Part shown: positions 11,046 to 13,230 of the stretch, one piece after another
Position numbering within the stretch: the stretch's first letter is position 1
How the letters are laid out: the number at the start of each line of letters is the position of its first letter
NCBI GenBank assembly: GCA_964360445.1
Contig: CAYHWE010000028.1
Location: 1 to 13,230 of the forward strand
DNA length: 13,230 nt
Reading direction: 5' to 3'
From: CAYHWE01 sp964360445
GTDB lineage: Bacteria; Patescibacteriota; Patescibacteriia; Patescibacteriales; JAKAJF01
Made by a program: the position numbers and the translations under genes
Notes under the pieces: generated by a model
Seen by the model: only the letters and a program-made list of their open reading frames with translations
Told to the model about the DNA's origin: nothing
Database searches by the model: none

Positions 11046-13230
11046 TTAATCCTTTGCCAAACGGTTCCTGTTCTTGCTTTTCTTCTCAAGGACAAGATAG
11101 CTGTTATTCGGCAGTGACGATTGCCTGAATAAATTCGCTATCCTGAAAGTTCTGGCGATCTGCTTCTCTATTTCCGAGGCATTGATTTCTTTTAAGTCCT
11201 CGGATGAATTTAATCCGCGCAACAATTCTTTTTCCAAACTTGTCGGCGTGGTTACTTTTAATAATTCATTCAACTGATCAATCAAGTCCATGGCGTCGTT
11301 CATATGATCCGATATCTCCTCGGTATTATCCTTGACGGTTTTTACCGCCTTCAAAGACTTAAGATGATCTTTGGCTTCATCCAACGCTTCTTGCATTTCC
11401 GTTGTATTCTTTTTCTTCTTGGCCAAATTCTTAATTCTTGTTTCATGCTTATTTATCTGCGTTTCAATTTTCTTTACTGATGCCTTGAATGTGGCCAGCG
11501 ATTTGATCGTGTCAATGTCATTGTCTATGGCGTCAAGCTTATCAACGATATTTCCCTGGACAAAATCAAACGGCTTTTCTTCGCTAAAATCCTTTTTCTT
11601 GAGTTCAGCAACAGCTACTTTTATGTCGCTGATAATCTTGCTTGTGCTGCTGGCCTGCTCGGTTATATCAATTCCCGCTTTTTTGGCCGTCTGCTGCGCT
11701 TTTTTCAATTCGCTCTCCCTGTTTTTTATCTCCTTATTGATTGTCGGCATCAATTTCTGAAGACGCGTCAATTGCTCAAGCTGCGGCATCCAAAAATTCA
11801 ATTCATCCGCGATATCGGTCAACGATTCTCCGGCATCTCTCGCCTCATCATAAGACGATGTATTGTTAATCGATTTGATCAATGTTTGCCCCTGAGTCAA
11901 TGATTCTTTCAAGGAAGAAGAAATCGTGAATCCCTGCTTTTCCAGGCGGCTGACTCTGGTCTGGACTGAAGTCAATCCCGGAGAAAACTTCTTCATTTCT
12001 TTCTTAAGCTGCTTTAAGGCGTATTTTTGCATATCTGAATCGCGCTGAGAAGTCGATTCGCTCCCGCCGTCAGCCATCAGATCGTTCTTTACTTCCTGCA
12101 GGGTGGTTATGTCTTCCGCAATCGTTTCCAGCGTGTCAAACGCGGCGCTGTCTTTTGACAATCCTTCCGTCTTTTCTCTTAACGCGCGTGTTTGCGCCAG
12201 CACTTCCTGGTCTTTTTGACGCTTGAAATAGCGTTCCAAAGAATCTATTTTCTTGATCAATGATTTCTTTTTTTGATCAATCGACTTTATCTCCTTTTCG
12301 CTTAATTCCGGCTCTTCTTCAGCTTCCACAGTCGAGGTCGCCGCAGACTTGCATCCGTTAAGGCTGCAATATCCGCTTTGGCCGGATTCGACGCACCAAG
12401 TTCCGCCTTTATTAAGACAGCTTGAGATCCCATCCTCTGTTTTAGGCTTAGGGCACTCTGTTCCTTCCGGCACTTTTTGCCCGTCTGAACAAGTTGTGTA
12501 TGCCTTAGGACATATTGCGTCAATAGCGATAGTGGTTCCGTCCGAACAGGTCTTTGTGGCCGGCTTCAACTCGACGGCCGTCGTATCCGCAATCGGACAT
12601 TCGGTAATCTTAGCGGCAAAAGTCTGATTATCCGGACAAGTCATTTTGCCCATCGGTGGATATTTTGAACAAGGGCTGCTCTTGGAATTGCACCATCCGC
12701 TTGACCATGCGCTTCCGGATGAGGAAGATTCGCACCAATTACCACCCTTGGCGGCGCAATCGCTGGAAGTCATAGGTGAGGATGGACAGGAAGAATATGA
12801 CGAAACAACCGTGTCATCCCAGCAACGCATCATATTTGACGGAGCCGGCGTCTGGCAGATGCTGCCTGCCATCATACAGGATCCGCTGTAATTGGTATAA
12901 GAATTAGCATAACCGCCATAAGCGCCAGAACTGGCGCACCAGACTCCTTTATATTTCTTACATTCGCTTTCCGTGTTCGGCCAGAAATAAGTTGTCGTAT
13001 TCGAAGGGCACATCGAACTATCGCTCACTTTTGTCCCATCCGAACAAGTATAGGTAGCGGACGGAGTCGATGTAGAAGTATTTGTCGTATACGGACAAGC
13101 GCCGCCGGATGTAACGCACCAGCTTGATGTGTATGAACCGGTGCTTGTGCACCATAGGCGTCCTTTCGCGACGCAAGTCGCCTCGTCATTCACAGGACAG
13201 CTCGATCCGCCTGTCGCGCACCAGCCTCCG
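11046..13230 (-). CDS. Cys-rich repeat and helical-stalk exported protein, partial at 5' end
   Basis: 727 residues visible. The reading frame is open to the right edge (GGWCATGGSSCP precedes the in-frame GTG at 13193 and already belongs to a repeat), so the true start and presumed signal peptide are outside the window. The first 290 residues hold 28 cysteines in two alternating modules. Type A is C-x(4-5)-KGGxWC-S-x(8-20)-WC-x(6)-C, four complete plus one cut. Type B is TCSDGTxV-x(5-6)-CP, five copies. Ser, Thr, Gly and aromatic residues fill the gaps. From about 12350 down to 11046 the protein has no cysteine, is rich in Lys, Glu, Leu and Ala, and looks like a long coiled-coil or helical-bundle stalk. 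It ends without a membrane segment or sorting motif. The pairs of cysteines imply disulfide-bonded extracellular modules; attachment or adhesion is likely but unproven. No named family recognised. Confidence 0.88.
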   Translation of the reverse strand, partial: GGWCATGGSSCPVNDEATCVAKGRLWCTSTGSYTSSWCVTSGGACPYTTNTSTSTPSATYTCSDGTKVSDSSMCPSNTTTYFWPNTESECKKYKGVWCASSGAYGGYANSYTNYSGSCMMAGSICQTPAPSNMMRCWDDTVVSSYSSCPSSPMTSSDCAAKGGNWCESSSSGSAWSSGWCNSKSSPCSKYPPMGKMTCPDNQTFAAKITECPIADTTAVELKPATKTCSDGTTIAIDAICPKAYTTCSDGQKVPEGTECPKPKTEDGISSCLNKGGTWCVESGQSGYCSLNGCKSAATSTVEAEEEPELSEKEIKSIDQKKKSLIKKIDSLERYFKRQKDQEVLAQTRALREKTEGLSKDSAAFDTLETIAEDITTLQEVKNDLMADGGSESTSQRDSDMQKYALKQLKKEMKKFSPGLTSVQTRVSRLEKQGFTISSSLKESLTQGQTLIKSINNTSSYDEARDAGESLTDIADELNFWMPQLEQLTRLQKLMPTINKEIKNRESELKKAQQTAKKAGIDITEQASSTSKIISDIKVAVAELKKKDFSEEKPFDFVQGNIVDKLDAIDNDIDTIKSLATFKASVKKIETQINKHETRIKNLAKKKKNTTEMQEALDEAKDHLKSLKAVKTVKDNTEEISDHMNDAMDLIDQLNELLKVTTPTSLEKELLRGLNSSEDLKEINASEIEKQIARTFRIANLFRQSSLPNNSYLVLEKKSKNRNRLAKD
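11553..11575 (-). repeat. Possible diverged repeat element encoding KPFDFVQG
   Basis: Inside the stalk domain the coding strand reads AGCCGTTTGATTTTGTCCAGG, about 5 mismatches from a dispersed repeat I recall as AGCCCTTCGACTTTGCTCAGG, translated KPFDFAQG. The peptide, with Pro and Gly, breaks an otherwise helical sequence. Tentative. Confidence 0.3.

Noticed and set aside
13187..13193. GTG at 13193 as the true start of the Cys-rich protein
   Set aside because: The frame stays open upstream to the window edge and the upstream residues GGWC...SSCP belong to a Cys module, so the gene begins outside the window.

Overview
The window looks like part of a bacterial chromosome of the Candidate Phyla Radiation (Patescibacteria, Parcubacteria-like). 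This is an inference, because there is no rRNA or ribosomal-protein gene to place it. The signs are a type IV pilus pilM with a lysine-rich partner gene, short membrane-anchored proteins, very compact gene spacing, many starts without a Shine-Dalgarno site, a bacterial deoxyhypusine-synthase-like gene, and a long Cys-rich coiled-coil surface protein. TGA is used as a stop (pilM, the DsbA-like gene), so the code appears standard and not the TGA=Gly code of Gracilibacteria/Absconditabacteria. Most genes are moderate in GC; 10096-10880 is clearly more AT-rich.

Layout. 1-1678 (minus): pilM, then a partial lysine-rich gene that runs off the left edge; together they look like part of a type IV pilus operon. 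1679-1812: divergent promoter region. 1813-5131 (plus): a three-gene operon of a membrane-anchored beta-propeller protein, a membrane-anchored DsbA-like thiol oxidoreductase, and radA, with spacings of 8 nt and a 1-nt overlap. 5141-7973 (minus): a 3-methyladenine DNA glycosylase and recG, separated by a large imperfect inverted repeat. RadA, the glycosylase and RecG form a DNA-repair cluster. 8009-9210: a stand-alone deoxyhypusine-synthase-like gene with a near-consensus promoter, strong ribosome binding site and strong terminator. 9217-10095: tRNA-Arg(GCG) on minus, a small two-TM membrane protein on minus, and tRNA-Ser(GCU) on plus. 10179-10697: an AT-rich GrpB-family gene, probably acquired. 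10698-11045: a doubtful mosaic 64-aa ORF and a bidirectional terminator. 11046-13230 (minus): a large secreted-type protein with 28 cysteines in N-terminal repeats followed by a Cys-free helical stalk; its start is off the right edge.

The most unusual signals are palindromic repeat elements. Two lie in frame inside recG, one lies between recG and the glycosylase gene, and a possible diverged fourth lies in the surface protein. Also notable are the GCG anticodon, the DHS-like enzyme with Asn where eukaryotic DHS has its active-site His, and the occurrence of a DsbA-like enzyme near a 28-cysteine exported protein. I saw no CRISPR array, transposase, phage gene or toxin-antitoxin pair.
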